DNA from: an uncultured Verrucomicrobiota bacterium
GTDB taxonomy: Bacteria > Verrucomicrobiota > Kiritimatiellia > CAJWTS01
Direction: 5' to 3'
DNA length: 34,839 bases
Assembly: GCA_913047795.1 (NCBI GenBank)
Contig: CAJWTS010000042.1
Location: forward strand, 1-34,839
In this document: positions 7,224 to 16,060 of the stretch, piece after piece
Position numbering within the stretch: position 1 is the first letter of the stretch
Layout: every line of letters begins with the position of its first letter
Position numbers and translations under genes: made by a program
The notes under the pieces: generated by a model
Told to the model about the DNA's origin: nothing
The model's database searches: none
Seen by the model: the letters and a program-made list of their open reading frames with translations, nothing else

Positions 7224-10200
7224 CTATTCAACGCCGATACGGAAGAAACGGACGGCGTCTTCGACCAGGGCCGTGTAGGTATTCAACGGCGGCACGGCGA
7301 TCACGCCGGTATCCAGGTCCACGTAGCCCGCGAGGAGATTCGTGGAGAACTGCAGCGTATAGCTACGGTCTTCGGCGCTCGACCAGGTCAGGATCGGTCC
7401 GACCGGACTCGACAGATCCACGCCCTCGATTAGAAGCACCGATACGCTGTCGGTTGGATCCGTGCCGGCCTTGTACTCGGCCCAGGCGGGATGCCCGTCG
7501 CCATCGACGTCGGCCAAGGCCTGCTCGTTCGGATCGCCGCTGAGGCCATGCGCCGCCAGCCACCATTCCGGCGTATCGTTCGTCGCGACGTTCGCGGCGA
7601 AGATCGCCGCCAGCGCGCCGGTGGACATGATGTTGTTCCAGTCAAAGTTAGTCGAAGCCAGCCCCTGTGCGCCCGGAACCGCGCCGCCGTTGGTCGAAAC
7701 CGTCTCGATATGGTAGTACACATCGGCCTGGATCGCGAACGATTCGGATCCGCCGATCGCCACGGATACCGCCGCCGGGTTCACCGCGCCGTTCGGGCCG
7801 GCAACCACGCCGATCGTCAGCTCAACCGCCATCACCGCGCTGTCTTCATCGTTGATCACGTTGCTGTCGATCTGGTCCAGAGCCTCCACAAGCGCCTGAT
7901 TGGTGAGCGACGTTCCGTCGAGACCGGCATGGATCGAAACGGTCATGTCCAGCGTGGCAACGGCGCCGACGGCCAGTCCGCCGATCGACCACAAGCCGGT
8001 CTCGTGATCGAAGCTGCCCTGGGTCACCGTGTACGTGATGTAGGAGACGCCCGCCGGACAGATGTCCTGCACCAGTACACCACTCGCGCTGGAGGGGCCG
8101 ACGTTGCTCACGGTCACGCTATAAACGTTCGTCTCGCCGACGGCGGGCGAGGGGTTCTGCACCGCCGCAACCACGGCGACATCGGTACGCGCCACAAGGC
8201 TGGTGCCGGTGATCGACACATCGTCGAGGCCAATCCCGTCGTTATCAATCGCGTAGTTGTCATACTGGTTGAAGCGAATCCGGAAATCGGCCGTGTAGCT
8301 CAAGCCGTGCGTGGCGATGGCGGCGTCTAGATCGACGACCTTCTCGGTGTAGGTCTCGGTCAGCGTCCGCAAGTCCGTTACCTCGTACCAGGCCACACCG
8401 TCGTCGCTGATGGCGACGCCGTCGAAGTCGGCGCTGCCCGTGAACGGTACGGCGGGCGGGCCGTGCGCCTCGTCACCCCACTCGCGGGCAAAGAAGCTCA
8501 GCACCACGTTCGAGTAGCCCCGCAGGTCTACCGCGAGCGTCATTTCGTTGCGGGAGAAAAGGCCGCCCGAGTTCTCGTCGTCCAGCAGGGCATGAAAGGC
8601 GCCGCCATGCGCCGTTTCTTCGGACGTGACCCGAATCCGGTTTTCGCCGCTGCCACCCGTGCTCCAGAACGAATCCAGCCGAGCCGTCTCGAAGCCTTCG
8701 CTAAAGGGCAGCATGGCAGCGCCCTGCACACTCAACTCGAAGTCGCGTTCGTGTGCGACCGTACTAATCAGGTTGGAGAAGGTGATGGCCGCGCCATGCA
8801 GCGCGCGTGGCAATACGCTGGCGGCCGAATTCAGCGTTGCGGTCACGCTGGCAATCCCGCCGGCCGCGATCGTCCCGGAAGCGGGCGAAAGGGTCAGCCA
8901 GCCCTCGTCGGCGAACGCCTGCCAGCCGAGGGTCGCCGCGCCACTATTGGTGAGCGCGTAAACATGCTCGGTCGGCGTGAAGGGGCCGCCGACCCACCCT
9001 TCGGAGAAAACTTCCTGAATGGGGGAAACTTCGAGTGCAACCGTCGTCGGGCGCCAGGTCGCGACGTAATCGCGGGCATCGTTGATGCTTGCCGCGTTAT
9101 GCGCTTCATCGGACTGACCGATTGCCACACCGGTCGGCGTGCCCAGAAAGGTGACGTCCGGGTTGGAGAAGTACCCGATGCGCGTGCCCGACTGCTTAGC
9201 CATGATCGTGCGATACTCGACCAAGTCGCTGCCCGTAAAATGCCAGCCGTAGGAATAGCTGGTCAAAGCGGCCGAGCTGCGCGTGAGGCCACTGTCTCCG
9301 ATCGCGTGCCGGCAACCGAAGTTGTGGCCGAGCTCGTGGATCAGGCTGTAGTTACCGACGGCGCAGCTCCAGTGCACGACGCTGAAGGCAGACTCCGACA
9401 TGCCCGACAGGCTCGTCATCCGGTACGCCCGGCCGCAGGTGGTGGGCTGATCGAAAAACATACTGACCGCATCCGCGCCATACTTGTCGCGCAACGGGTG
9501 CACCTCGTCCGCATAGCCATCGCCGTTCGCGCGAAGGCGCGAGAGGTCGGTCGCGGAATCGCCGGTCTCGGTGTAGCCGACTTCCTGCATGTGTACCAGG
9601 CGCAGGTGAATGGCGACCTGGCTGTCGTCGTAAGCCTGGTTGGCCTCGTCGATGGCGAGATTGATCAGGGCTTCGACAGCCACCTTGCCGCCTGAGGCGA
9701 TCTTCGCTGCGGGCGTGTACACCACCATCAGATCGACCTGTGTATCGCCAGCCGTTGAAGCTTCCGCACCGCCGCCGCCGGAGCCGACACCGGCCGGACC
9801 GTCTTCGGGTTCGTCCGGCGCGACTTCTTCTGCATCGTCATCGCAACCGCAATCGGGGTAGGCCGTGTCATCGATCTTGTGCAGTTCCTGCTTGCCGTCC
9901 GCGGCGATTCGAAGCTGGTGGGTGCCGTGCACGACGGATCGAATATTCGCAACAACCGTCTCGCCGTTGACGGTTAGAATGACCCGGCTTCCATCCTCAC
10001 CGGCAACCACCCCGAGCCAGGAAAAGCTCTCTCGGCCGCGAACAACCAGTCGCTTCAGAACAACGTCCACTGTCGAGCCGTCAAAGAGCGGAACCTGCAG
10101 CCTGGTCGGCCGCTTCGTCGCGTGGCGTGGTATTGACTGACGATTAATGCTGACCGCACGGCGCTGGACGATACGACGATCCGAGAACTGACGGAAATCG

Positions 10201-10403
10201 CGCCGGATTTTCGTACGCGGAGGCGCGTCGCGATCGTTATCCGTGTCGGCCCGATCCGCGTGAAAGAGCGCCCGTGAAGCGGCCACCATTATCGGCGCTT
10301 CGCCCGCCACATCGTTTTCTACTTCGGCATCCGAGGGGGATACGGCTGCGAGCGTCAGGATGGCTCCCGCCCACACCACGAAGAATATGTCCAACTGCCT
10401 CAT
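7224..10403 (-). CDS. Secreted reprolysin-like zinc metalloprotease with BACON and DUF11-type domains
   Basis: A 1059-residue exported multidomain protein. The signal peptide is MRQLDIFFVVWAGAILTLAA...SPSDAEV; a propeptide-like region follows (to about 200) with a CGCDDD motif and a Gly-rich linker. The metallopeptidase domain starts at VDLMVVYTPAAK and carries the zinc site HELGHNFGCRH near residue 354 (HExxHxxGxxH, metzincin), with a downstream TIMA segment. Next come a BACON-like domain (GWLTLSPASGTIAAGG, about 490), a jelly-roll-like region (FSEGFE...IGLDDVSITG), a DUF11-type repeat (YSVTVSNVGPSSASGVLVQD, about 755), and a calcium-loop motif, DVDGDGHPAWAEYKAGTDP, near 960. The ending has no PEP-CTERM motif. 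The start codon lies in a duplicated 25-bp unit, and the good ribosome site belongs to the other copy (see the repeat entry). Confidence 0.85.
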   Translation of the reverse strand: MRQLDIFFVVWAGAILTLAAVSPSDAEVENDVAGEAPIMVAASRALFHADRADTDNDRDAPPRTKIRRDFRQFSDRRIVQRRAVSINRQSIPRHATKRPTRLQVPLFDGSTVDVVLKRLVVRGRESFSWLGVVAGEDGSRVILTVNGETVVANIRSVVHGTHQLRIAADGKQELHKIDDTAYPDCGCDDDAEEVAPDEPEDGPAGVGSGGGGAEASTAGDTQVDLMVVYTPAAKIASGGKVAVEALINLAIDEANQAYDDSQVAIHLRLVHMQEVGYTETGDSATDLSRLRANGDGYADEVHPLRDKYGADAVSMFFDQPTTCGRAYRMTSLSGMSESAFSVVHWSCAVGNYSLIHELGHNFGCRHAIGDSGLTRSSAALTSYSYGWHFTGSDLVEYRTIMAKQSGTRIGYFSNPDVTFLGTPTGVAIGQSDEAHNAASINDARDYVATWRPTTVALEVSPIQEVFSEGWVGGPFTPTEHVYALTNSGAATLGWQAFADEGWLTLSPASGTIAAGGIASVTATLNSAASVLPRALHGAAITFSNLISTVAHERDFELSVQGAAMLPFSEGFETARLDSFWSTGGSGENRIRVTSEETAHGGAFHALLDDENSGGLFSRNEMTLAVDLRGYSNVVLSFFAREWGDEAHGPPAVPFTGSADFDGVAISDDGVAWYEVTDLRTLTETYTEKVVDLDAAIATHGLSYTADFRIRFNQYDNYAIDNDGIGLDDVSITGTSLVARTDVAVVAAVQNPSPAVGETNVYSVTVSNVGPSSASGVLVQDICPAGVSYITYTVTQGSFDHETGLWSIGGLAVGAVATLDMTVSIHAGLDGTSLTNQALVEALDQIDSNVINDEDSAVMAVELTIGVVAGPNGAVNPAAVSVAIGGSESFAIQADVYYHIETVSTNGGAVPGAQGLASTNFDWNNIMSTGALAAIFAANVATNDTPEWWLAAHGLSGDPNEQALADVDGDGHPAWAEYKAGTDPTDSVSVLLIEGVDLSSPVGPILTWSSAEDRSYTLQFSTNLLAGYVDLDTGVIAVPPLNTYTALVEDAVRFFRIGVE

Positions 10404-10428
10404 AGAAAAATATGTCCAACTGCCTCAT
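10379..10428 (-). repeat. 25-bp tandem duplication of the metalloprotease start region
   Basis: Two adjacent 25-bp units (10428-10404 and 10403-10379), 23 of 25 bases alike, each begin with ATGAGGCAGTTGGACATATT. The outer copy has a strong Shine-Dalgarno AGGAAGG seven bases before its ATG (10428). Because 25 is not a multiple of three, its frame (MRQLDIFFYEAVGHI...) ends after 63 codons at 10237. The inner copy (ATG 10403) is in frame with the protease but has no good ribosome site. Confidence 0.9.
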
Positions 10429-10769
10429 GCCAGTACCTTCCTAAGTCGCCTACCCACGTGACGCCTATCTAGCAAAGAGCAGAAAGCATACCCGCTAGAG
10501 GTTAATATCCCGCCGAAAGAGGCCCGTCGCCCGACCCGGCCCGACAACGCTCGAATTCTCCCAGAAATGCCCGTTTTTCGAATGGAAATTCAAGTTCGGA
10601 AACGCCGAATTTTTATTCATTTTTTTGATCCACACACCGGTTTCGCAAAAGCCAACATATGAGATCGTATAATTTGCGAATTTTGCGAAGTCGATAGCGT
10701 TTCTCTCGCGACAGCGTGCCGTGAATACGAAACAGAAAACCCGCAGTTGACCGAATCAGTCTTCCCTCA
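10429..10769. other. AT-richer intergenic region between metalloprotease and leader RNA
   Basis: About 340 bp without a credible gene. The middle (10590-10690) is AT-rich compared with the rest of the window and includes a TATAAT hexamer (10668-10673, + strand) without a convincing -35 at 16-18 bp. The repeated word TTTGCGAA/TTTCGCAA occurs around it. It presumably holds the divergent promoters of the metalloprotease and of the leader/amidohydrolase transcript. Confidence 0.4.
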
Positions 10770-10920
10770 TCTGGAGCGGTACAGAGTGAACTAGATAGCC
10801 CTGCAACCGTGAACAGGCTGGAAGCCAGGTCCCGTTTCCGAACCAGCCCCCGGAAGATTCCCGTACGGACTTCGCGTGTAACGGCGTTGAGCCGGACGAC
10901 CTTCCCGGCCTTCAGGGAGG
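10770..10920 (+). promoter_or_regulatory. Structured 5' leader, cobalamin-riboswitch-like core (tentative)
   Basis: A stretch able to fold into several helices: GGCTGG (10816-10821) with CCAGCC (10843-10848), CTGG-AAG-CCAG inside it, the self-complementary CCGTACGG (10861-10868), and CGGC-GTTGA-GCCG (10882-10894). The segment CCTGCAACCGTGAACAGG followed by GGAAGCCAGGTCC resembles the 'CCCGCAACTGT...' and 'GAAGCCAGGA.ACC' blocks of cobalamin riboswitches, but the upstream 'GGGAA..GGTG' block is poor. The next gene is an amidohydrolase, not a known B12 gene. The existence of a structured RNA is plausible; its ligand class is a guess. Confidence 0.35.
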
Positions 10921-10925
10921 ATCAC

Positions 10926-10961
10926 ATGCGCCCTACACGCGGCGGCTTCAGATCTCGTTAA
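10926..10961 (+). CDS. Possible 11-residue leader peptide
   Basis: An ATG preceded at 5 bp by AGGGAGG, one of the strongest Shine-Dalgarno sequences in the window, opens an 11-codon frame, MRPTRGGFRSR, ending in TAA. It sits directly after the structured leader and 165 bp before the amidohydrolase. It could be a translated leader peptide, or the 5' stub of a lost gene once governed by the leader. There is no homology evidence. Confidence 0.25.
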   Translation: MRPTRGGFRSR

Positions 10962-11037
10962 ACCGCGCCGGACTAGAAAGCGCTGCCGTTTCTATCTGGA
11001 CACCGTCATTGCGGAGAGAAGCGGTCGTTCTCGTAAA

Positions 11038-11093
11038 CTACAGACTTGTATCTCGCATGCCGTCACTGTAGATGGGTGCGACACTCACGCACC
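11038..11093 (+). repeat. Two hairpins in the amidohydrolase leader
   Basis: CTACAG (11038-11043) pairs with CTGTAG (11066-11071), and GGTGCG (11075-11080) pairs with CGCACC (11088-11093) across a 7-nt loop. No U-run follows, so these are not classical terminators. They extend the folded leader to within about 30 nt of the start codon. Confidence 0.4.
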
Positions 11094-11125
11094 ACGCGAA
11101 ACAGACGTAACCCAAGAGACCGAAA

Positions 11126-12436
11126 ATGCGATCGAACATTCACAAAGACCTACGCCAACACATCGACGGAATCGCCATGGTCGATACACATGAACACATG
11201 TCCGCAGAGACGTCCTGGACCACCGAGGCCAAGGCCGACATTCTTTGTGACCTCTTCGATAACTATGTTGTTGCTGACTTCGCGAGCGCTGGACAACCCG
11301 ACTTCGGAGCGATCTGCATGGACACGACACGACCCGTGTCCGAGCGGTGGGCAGCGATCGAGACGACCTGGGACAAGATCCGATTGACCGGCTATGGAGA
11401 AGCTGTAAGTATAATAGCCAAGGATATTTATGAGATTTATGAATTAAATTCGTCAAGCCTGGAGTCCGCTGCGCCGCGCGCCGAAGCACTGACGGAGCCC
11501 GGCGAGCGCTACCGCCTTCTTAAGGAGGTTGCCCATCTGGATCACATCCAGACGGACAACTTTTCGCTGCCCTGTTTACCGGATGAAGCGGGTCCCGACT
11601 TCTTCCTGTTCGACATCAACTGGGCTGGGATCTGTGGCGGCAACCCTCGGCTACCGGTGCTCGAGGAGGAAACGGGCATCACGATCTCCGACCTGCGCTC
11701 ATATGGCGAGGCACTGGACGCCGTCGTCGCGAAACACGGTGGCCGCGCGATTGCGATGAAGAGCCAACACGCTTACTCCCGGACCTTGCAGTGGTCGAAG
11801 CGCGATGACGCAGACGCTGAGCGTGCCCTGACGCAACACATGCGGGAGGAGGACCTGGGCACAGAGGAACGGCTATGCCTCGGCGACTGGGGCTGGGATC
11901 GAGGCGCCCGGCTTGCGGCGGAGCACAATCTGCCATTCAAGATCCACACCGGATACTATGCGGGCAACAACGCAATGGTCATGGACCGTATTCCCACACG
12001 GAATCTTTGCCCACTGATTCTCGAACATCTGGATACGACTTTCGTCCTGATGCACATCGCTTATCCGTACTCCGACGAACTGATCGCGATGACCAAGCAT
12101 TTTCCCAATATCTACGCTGACCTCTGCTGGGCCTGGTCGATCAATCCGCTCCACTCCGTGGATTTCGTCCGACGGTTCATCCATGCCGCGCCAATCAATA
12201 AGCTCTTCGCCTTCGGTGGCGATACCTTCCGCCCGACCAGTGCAGTCGCCTACGCGAAACAGACACGGCGCTGGCTGGCACGCTGCCTGACGGCCGAGGT
12301 CGAAGAGGACTACATCAGCATCGATACCGCAAAAGAGATCGCAGACCGCCTTATGCGTCGCAACCAATACGAGTGCTTCGACGTCGCGGGAACCCGTCAA
12401 TCAATCGAAGAATCGATGCAGACAGCGCCAGCCTGA
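11126..12436 (+). CDS. Amidohydrolase-family metal-dependent hydrolase (amidohydrolase 2 type)
   Basis: A 436-residue TIM-barrel hydrolase of the amidohydrolase superfamily (PF04909-like). Metal-site residues are visible: the strand-1 HxH in MVDTHEHM (H22, H24), a His in KIHTGYY (about 273), a His in MHIAYPY (about 310) and the terminal Asp in FAFGGDTF (about 366). The substrate is unknown; related members act on carboxylic acids or as decarboxylases or lactonases. A patch at 11403-11457 is strikingly AT-rich against the rest of the gene. The start ATG follows a weak AAGAGA. The gene has a long leader of about 350 nt with possible RNA structure, and it ends convergently with mnmG, 90 bp away. 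Confidence 0.8.
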   Translation: MRSNIHKDLRQHIDGIAMVDTHEHMSAETSWTTEAKADILCDLFDNYVVADFASAGQPDFGAICMDTTRPVSERWAAIETTWDKIRLTGYGEAVSIIAKDIYEIYELNSSSLESAAPRAEALTEPGERYRLLKEVAHLDHIQTDNFSLPCLPDEAGPDFFLFDINWAGICGGNPRLPVLEEETGITISDLRSYGEALDAVVAKHGGRAIAMKSQHAYSRTLQWSKRDDADAERALTQHMREEDLGTEERLCLGDWGWDRGARLAAEHNLPFKIHTGYYAGNNAMVMDRIPTRNLCPLILEHLDTTFVLMHIAYPYSDELIAMTKHFPNIYADLCWAWSINPLHSVDFVRRFIHAAPINKLFAFGGDTFRPTSAVAYAKQTRRWLARCLTAEVEEDYISIDTAKEIADRLMRRNQYECFDVAGTRQSIEESMQTAPA

Positions 12437-12526
12437 TCCAGGTGCGCTCGATACGGGTTAAGGACAGCCGTAACTCTCGCTAGATAAGCGCTCTATGGAT
12501 TAAAATGGAGTGACTACAGCGTAGCG

Positions 12527-14389
12527 CTATGCGCGACCACGCTTTATCACAACCGAAAGAATCGCTATATCAGACGGGTTAATCCCCGATATACGGGCCG
12601 CCTGGCCGATCGTTCGCGGCTGAATTTCATTCAGCTTCTGGCGCGATTCGGTGCGCAGCGACTTGATCGCATTATAATCCACCCACTCCGGGATCGCCTT
12701 CTCTTCCATGCCGCGCGCCTTTTCGATACGCTCCAGATCGCGTTGAATATATCCATCATACTTCAACGTGATTTCAACCTGCCGGGCCACCTCCTGTGGA
12801 AGCGTTTCGTCACGACCGTCGAGCTCGCCATAGCTCATGTCCGGCCGCCGAAGAATCTGGGCCAAGGTCCGGTCTCCCCTGCGCACCCGATTCAGGCGCT
12901 CGATTTCAGATTCGACCTGCTCGGCGTATCTCCCGGTCTCGGATACCATGTCCGGATCAACGATTCCGATACGTGCAGCATGGTCCCGCATACGATAACG
13001 AGCATTGTCCTGCCTTAGCATCAGTCGGTGCTCAGCCCTCGATGTGAACATCCGATACGGCTCATCCGTTCCCTTTATCACCAGGTCATCAACAAGCACT
13101 CCAATATAAGACTCGTGGCGACTAAGAATCAGCGGAGTACCCCGAATTACCTTTATTGCGGCGTTTATACCCGCAATCAAACCTTGTCCCGCCGCCTCTT
13201 CATAGCCCGTCGTTCCGTTGACCTGCCCCGCAAAGTATAAGTTTTCAACAAGCTTGGACTCGAGACTATGGTCCAGCTGCGTGGGGTCCGAAAAGTCATA
13301 CTCGATCGCGTATGCGTAGTTCACCAGCTCGGCCCGCGAGAGCCCCGGTATCGTGCGCACAAACTCGTCCTGGACCTCTTTCGGAAAGCTATTCGAAATA
13401 CCATTCGGATAGACCAGATCATTAATTCGCCCCTCGGGTTCGATGAATATATGATGCGAGCTCTTGTCTCGAAACCTCACAATCTTGTCCTCAATCGAGG
13501 GACAATAGCGCACGCCCGTGGCGTCTATCTGGCCGCCATACATCGCGCTACGTGTGAGATTAGCCTCAATGATCGCGTGCGTCTCCGGTGTGGTGTGGGT
13601 CAAATAACACGGAATCTGATCAGACCCGGGTCGCCAGGGACGAATATCCGACTGTTCCACGTGGAACAGATCGTCCCCGGATTGTTCTACGTGGAACAAT
13701 TCGCGTTTTGCCCGCCACGAGAACATGGGCGGCGGATCCAGTCCGGGCTGTAATTCCATGCACTCATAATCAATTGAATCCCTGTGGATTCGCGGCGGCG
13801 TGCCGGTCTTCAGTCGTCGTAGCCGAAATCCCAGAGATTCGAGCGATGTACTCAGGTCGTATGCCGCCTTTTCGCCAATTCGTCCGCCCTCAAAGGATTC
13901 GTCACCGATGTGAATCTTGCCGCGGAGAAAAGTTCCTGCCGTAATCACAACCGTCTCCGCCGCCAGGGTCTCGCCATTGGAATCCCTGACGCCGCGCAGC
14001 TTCCCGTTTTCGACCCAGATATCCGTTGCAAGCGTCTCAATCACATCGAGATTAGGAGTCTGATCGACCACGGCCTGCATACGGGTCGGATAAAATGCCT
14101 TGTCACATTGAACACGGGTGGCCTGGACTGCGGGACCTTTTTTCGTATTGAGGGTCCTGAACTGGATACCCGTATAATCCGTGTTGACCGCCATCTCGCC
14201 GCCAAGCGCGTCGATCTCGTGCACAATATGGGATTTCGCGATACCACCTATCGACGGATTACACGACATGCGAGCAATTGCGGTTCGGTCGACCGCGAGC
14301 AGGGCCGTCTTCACGCCCATGCGCGCCGCAGCAAGGGCTGCCTCGCAGCCGGCATGGCCGGCGCCGATAACCATGACGCCGTATTTCAT
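12527..14389 (-). CDS. mnmG: tRNA uridine-5-carboxymethylaminomethyl modification enzyme MnmG (GidA)
   Basis: The FAD-dependent partner of MnmE in making cmnm5U/nm5U at the tRNA wobble position 34. The signatures are the N-terminal dinucleotide site [86 protein letters not shown], the SIEDKIVRF and IFIEPEG blocks, [20 protein letters not shown] and [10 protein letters not shown]. At 620 residues it is slightly shorter than the E. coli protein at its ends. It carries an extra stretch of about 20 residues, [19 protein letters not shown], between FSW and IPCYLTHT; this is the translation of two parS-like DNA sites. It overlaps the mnmE stop by 4 bp (ATGA), so the two are co-translated. Confidence 0.97.
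   Translation of the reverse strand: MKYGVMVIGAGHAGCEAALAAARMGVKTALLAVDRTAIARMSCNPSIGGIAKSHIVHEIDALGGEMAVNTDYTGIQFRTLNTKKGPAVQATRVQCDKAFYPTRMQAVVDQTPNLDVIETLATDIWVENGKLRGVRDSNGETLAAETVVITAGTFLRGKIHIGDESFEGGRIGEKAAYDLSTSLESLGFRLRRLKTGTPPRIHRDSIDYECMELQPGLDPPPMFSWRAKRELFHVEQSGDDLFHVEQSDIRPWRPGSDQIPCYLTHTTPETHAIIEANLTRSAMYGGQIDATGVRYCPSIEDKIVRFRDKSSHHIFIEPEGRINDLVYPNGISNSFPKEVQDEFVRTIPGLSRAELVNYAYAIEYDFSDPTQLDHSLESKLVENLYFAGQVNGTTGYEEAAGQGLIAGINAAIKVIRGTPLILSRHESYIGVLVDDLVIKGTDEPYRMFTSRAEHRLMLRQDNARYRMRDHAARIGIVDPDMVSETGRYAEQVESEIERLNRVRRGDRTLAQILRRPDMSYGELDGRDETLPQEVARQVEITLKYDGYIQRDLERIEKARGMEEKAIPEWVDYNAIKSLRTESRQKLNEIQPRTIGQAARISGINPSDIAILSVVIKRGRA
13653..13668. promoter_or_regulatory. parS: parS centromere-like site 1 (ParB binding) inside mnmG
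   Basis: TGTTCCACGTGGAACA is a perfect 16-bp palindrome and matches the chromosomal parS consensus (TGTTTCACGTGAAACA) at all but the two symmetric flexible positions. In mnmG it is translated as LFHVEQ. ParB loads at such sites near oriC. No parA or parB is in the window. Confidence 0.88.
13683..13698. promoter_or_regulatory. parS: parS centromere-like site 2 inside mnmG
   Basis: TGTTCTACGTGGAACA differs from site 1 by a single base (T for C at position 6). Its centre is exactly 30 bp from that of site 1, near three helical turns and exactly 10 codons, so both read as LFHVEQ in the same frame. Confidence 0.8.
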
Positions 14390-15771
14390 TTTCCGACACA
14401 GAACCGGCTGAAAACACTCTCCAGCAGCTCGTCGTGATAGACCCGGCCCGTGACCAGCCCCAGGTGCTCGATTGCGTCCCGAAGGGCATTGGCCGCCAGC
14501 AGGACGCCGCTTTCTTCGTTTTCGCCAAGACGAGAAAGTCCCTCGTCTACGCTGGTTATCGTATTCACGATCAAACTGCGATGCCGTTCGGATATCGCCG
14601 CCTGCTGCATCTGCGGGATGCCAGATTCGATGATTGTACTGAGCGCATCCTTAATGCCATCCGGCGCAACGCCATTGATCAGGCAACACTCGATGGGTGT
14701 GCCATAGGCCCGAACCTCGTCCGCCTCCACGGCCTGGCCAAGATCTATTTTGTTCAATACGATGATCGAATGATCTCCATCCAGTCGCTCAAGATTGGTT
14801 CGGTCCTCGGTTCCGATTCCAATCGAGGCGTCCATGACGTAGATCTGAACGTCAGCCCGGTTGATATACGATCCCGCTCGGGCGATCCCTTCGCGCTCGA
14901 CTTCGCAGTCGGTCTCGCGCAACCCGGCCGTGTCAACCAGTCGCACGGCCAGCCCGTTCAGGATGAATCCTTCTTCAATCGTGTCGCGGGTCGTGCCGGG
15001 TGTCCCGGATACGATAGCGCGCTGGCTGGTCAATAGACGATTGAGCAGGGTCGACTTGCCCACATTCGGCTGGCCAGTGATCACGACCAAGGCACCTTCG
15101 CGGAGGATCTGTCCTTCATCCCATGTTGCGCGTAGCCTGGCGAGATCCTCTGCGGCCGTACGGACCCGGTCCTGAATTTCGGGAATCACATGGCCGGGCA
15201 GCTCATCCTCTGAGAAGTCGAGACTCGACTCAAGGTCGGCAGCCGATGATACTAAATTGTCATAAATATCATTAAATAGTGAACTTAAGGATCCATTTAG
15301 TTGATCAGATGCCATTGTTGCGGCGCGATCTGAGCGGGCTCGGATCAGGTCGAGCACGGCTTCAGCCTGCAGCAGGTCAAGACGGCCATTCAGGAAAGCG
15401 CGGCGCGTGAATTCTCCCGGATCGGCCGATCGTGCGCCGGCGTCGATCAACCGGCGCAGGATACGTCGCGCGCAGACGGCACCGCCATGTCCTTGGATTT
15501 CAATCACATCGTCGCGCGTATAACTATGCGGCGCGCGATACACGAGCAGGATGACTTCGTCGATGACCTCGGGGCCCGCTTCACCCGTCGTATCGTCAAA
15601 AATCCAACCGTGTACAAAGCTGTTGCCTGCACGCTTCGACGGCGGCAATCCAGCGCATTCAAAAACGCGGTCCGCGATCGACAGCGCCTGCGGTCCCGAT
15701 AGCCGTATGATAGCAATCCCGCCTTCACCGGGCGGTGTTGCTATCGCGGCAATCGTATCATCGTTTATCAT
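14386..15771 (-). CDS. mnmE: tRNA modification GTPase MnmE (TrmE)
   Basis: The GTPase partner of MnmG in wobble-uridine modification. The N-terminal folate-binding domain begins [35 protein letters not shown] and [20 protein letters not shown] follow. The G domain sits in a helical domain: P-loop GQPNVGKST (about residue 230), switch region [15 protein letters not shown], and NKID. The protein ends in the catalytic FCVGK (family FC[IV]GK). I start at ATG 15771 (MINDDTI), which gives 461 residues, close to E. coli's 454; ATG 15777 adds two residues. A markedly AT-rich patch lies at 15249-15307. It is followed by mnmG with a 4-bp overlap. The usual downstream rsmG-parAB block is absent. Confidence 0.97.
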   Translation of the reverse strand: MINDDTIAAIATPPGEGGIAIIRLSGPQALSIADRVFECAGLPPSKRAGNSFVHGWIFDDTTGEAGPEVIDEVILLVYRAPHSYTRDDVIEIQGHGGAVCARRILRRLIDAGARSADPGEFTRRAFLNGRLDLLQAEAVLDLIRARSDRAATMASDQLNGSLSSLFNDIYDNLVSSAADLESSLDFSEDELPGHVIPEIQDRVRTAAEDLARLRATWDEGQILREGALVVITGQPNVGKSTLLNRLLTSQRAIVSGTPGTTRDTIEEGFILNGLAVRLVDTAGLRETDCEVEREGIARAGSYINRADVQIYVMDASIGIGTEDRTNLERLDGDHSIIVLNKIDLGQAVEADEVRAYGTPIECCLINGVAPDGIKDALSTIIESGIPQMQQAAISERHRSLIVNTITSVDEGLSRLGENEESGVLLAANALRDAIEHLGLVTGRVYHDELLESVFSRFCVGK

Positions 15772-16060
15772 GTTCATCGTGCCCGTCCGGTGCCCGCATG
15801 GATTGGCGCCACCCACCGCTTACAAGGAAGCGGCCCCTCCTCGAGGCCGGCACCGAAAGTAGATTCTCCGGCATCCAAGGTCAATGTGATTAGCGTCGAC
15901 AAGTCTGACGCGCATGTTCACTTTGCAGCCCTGCGGCCAGCTGCTATCCTCGTTTTTTCTGGCCTGAGCTTTGCATGCGTTGTCGGCACGATCTGCCCGC
16001 AATGACACCGCCATAGGCGTTGCAGGCGGGAGGCCGGCACACAGAACGATCACGCATACC
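15772..16060. other. Divergent intergenic region mnmE / alcohol dehydrogenase
   Basis: 289 bp between the two divergent starts. I see no convincing gene or promoter pair. A short open frame from 15971 runs into the dehydrogenase, but its first 30 codons look non-coding (Arg/Ala-rich, no family match). Confidence 0.4.

Noticed and set aside
7224..7300. PEP-CTERM sorting tail on the metalloprotease
   Set aside because: The C-terminus (TALVEDAVRFFRIGVE) lacks the PEP motif, membrane helix and basic end.
8463..9695. A 410-codon open frame on the + strand
   Set aside because: It is antisense to the metalloprotease, Arg/Gly/Ala-rich and without any motif; the minus-strand frame has the zinc site and clear domains.
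11384..11415. TTGACC and TATAAT inside the amidohydrolase gene as an internal promoter
   Set aside because: The spacing of 20 bp is outside the usual 16-18 range, and no gene starts downstream on that strand.
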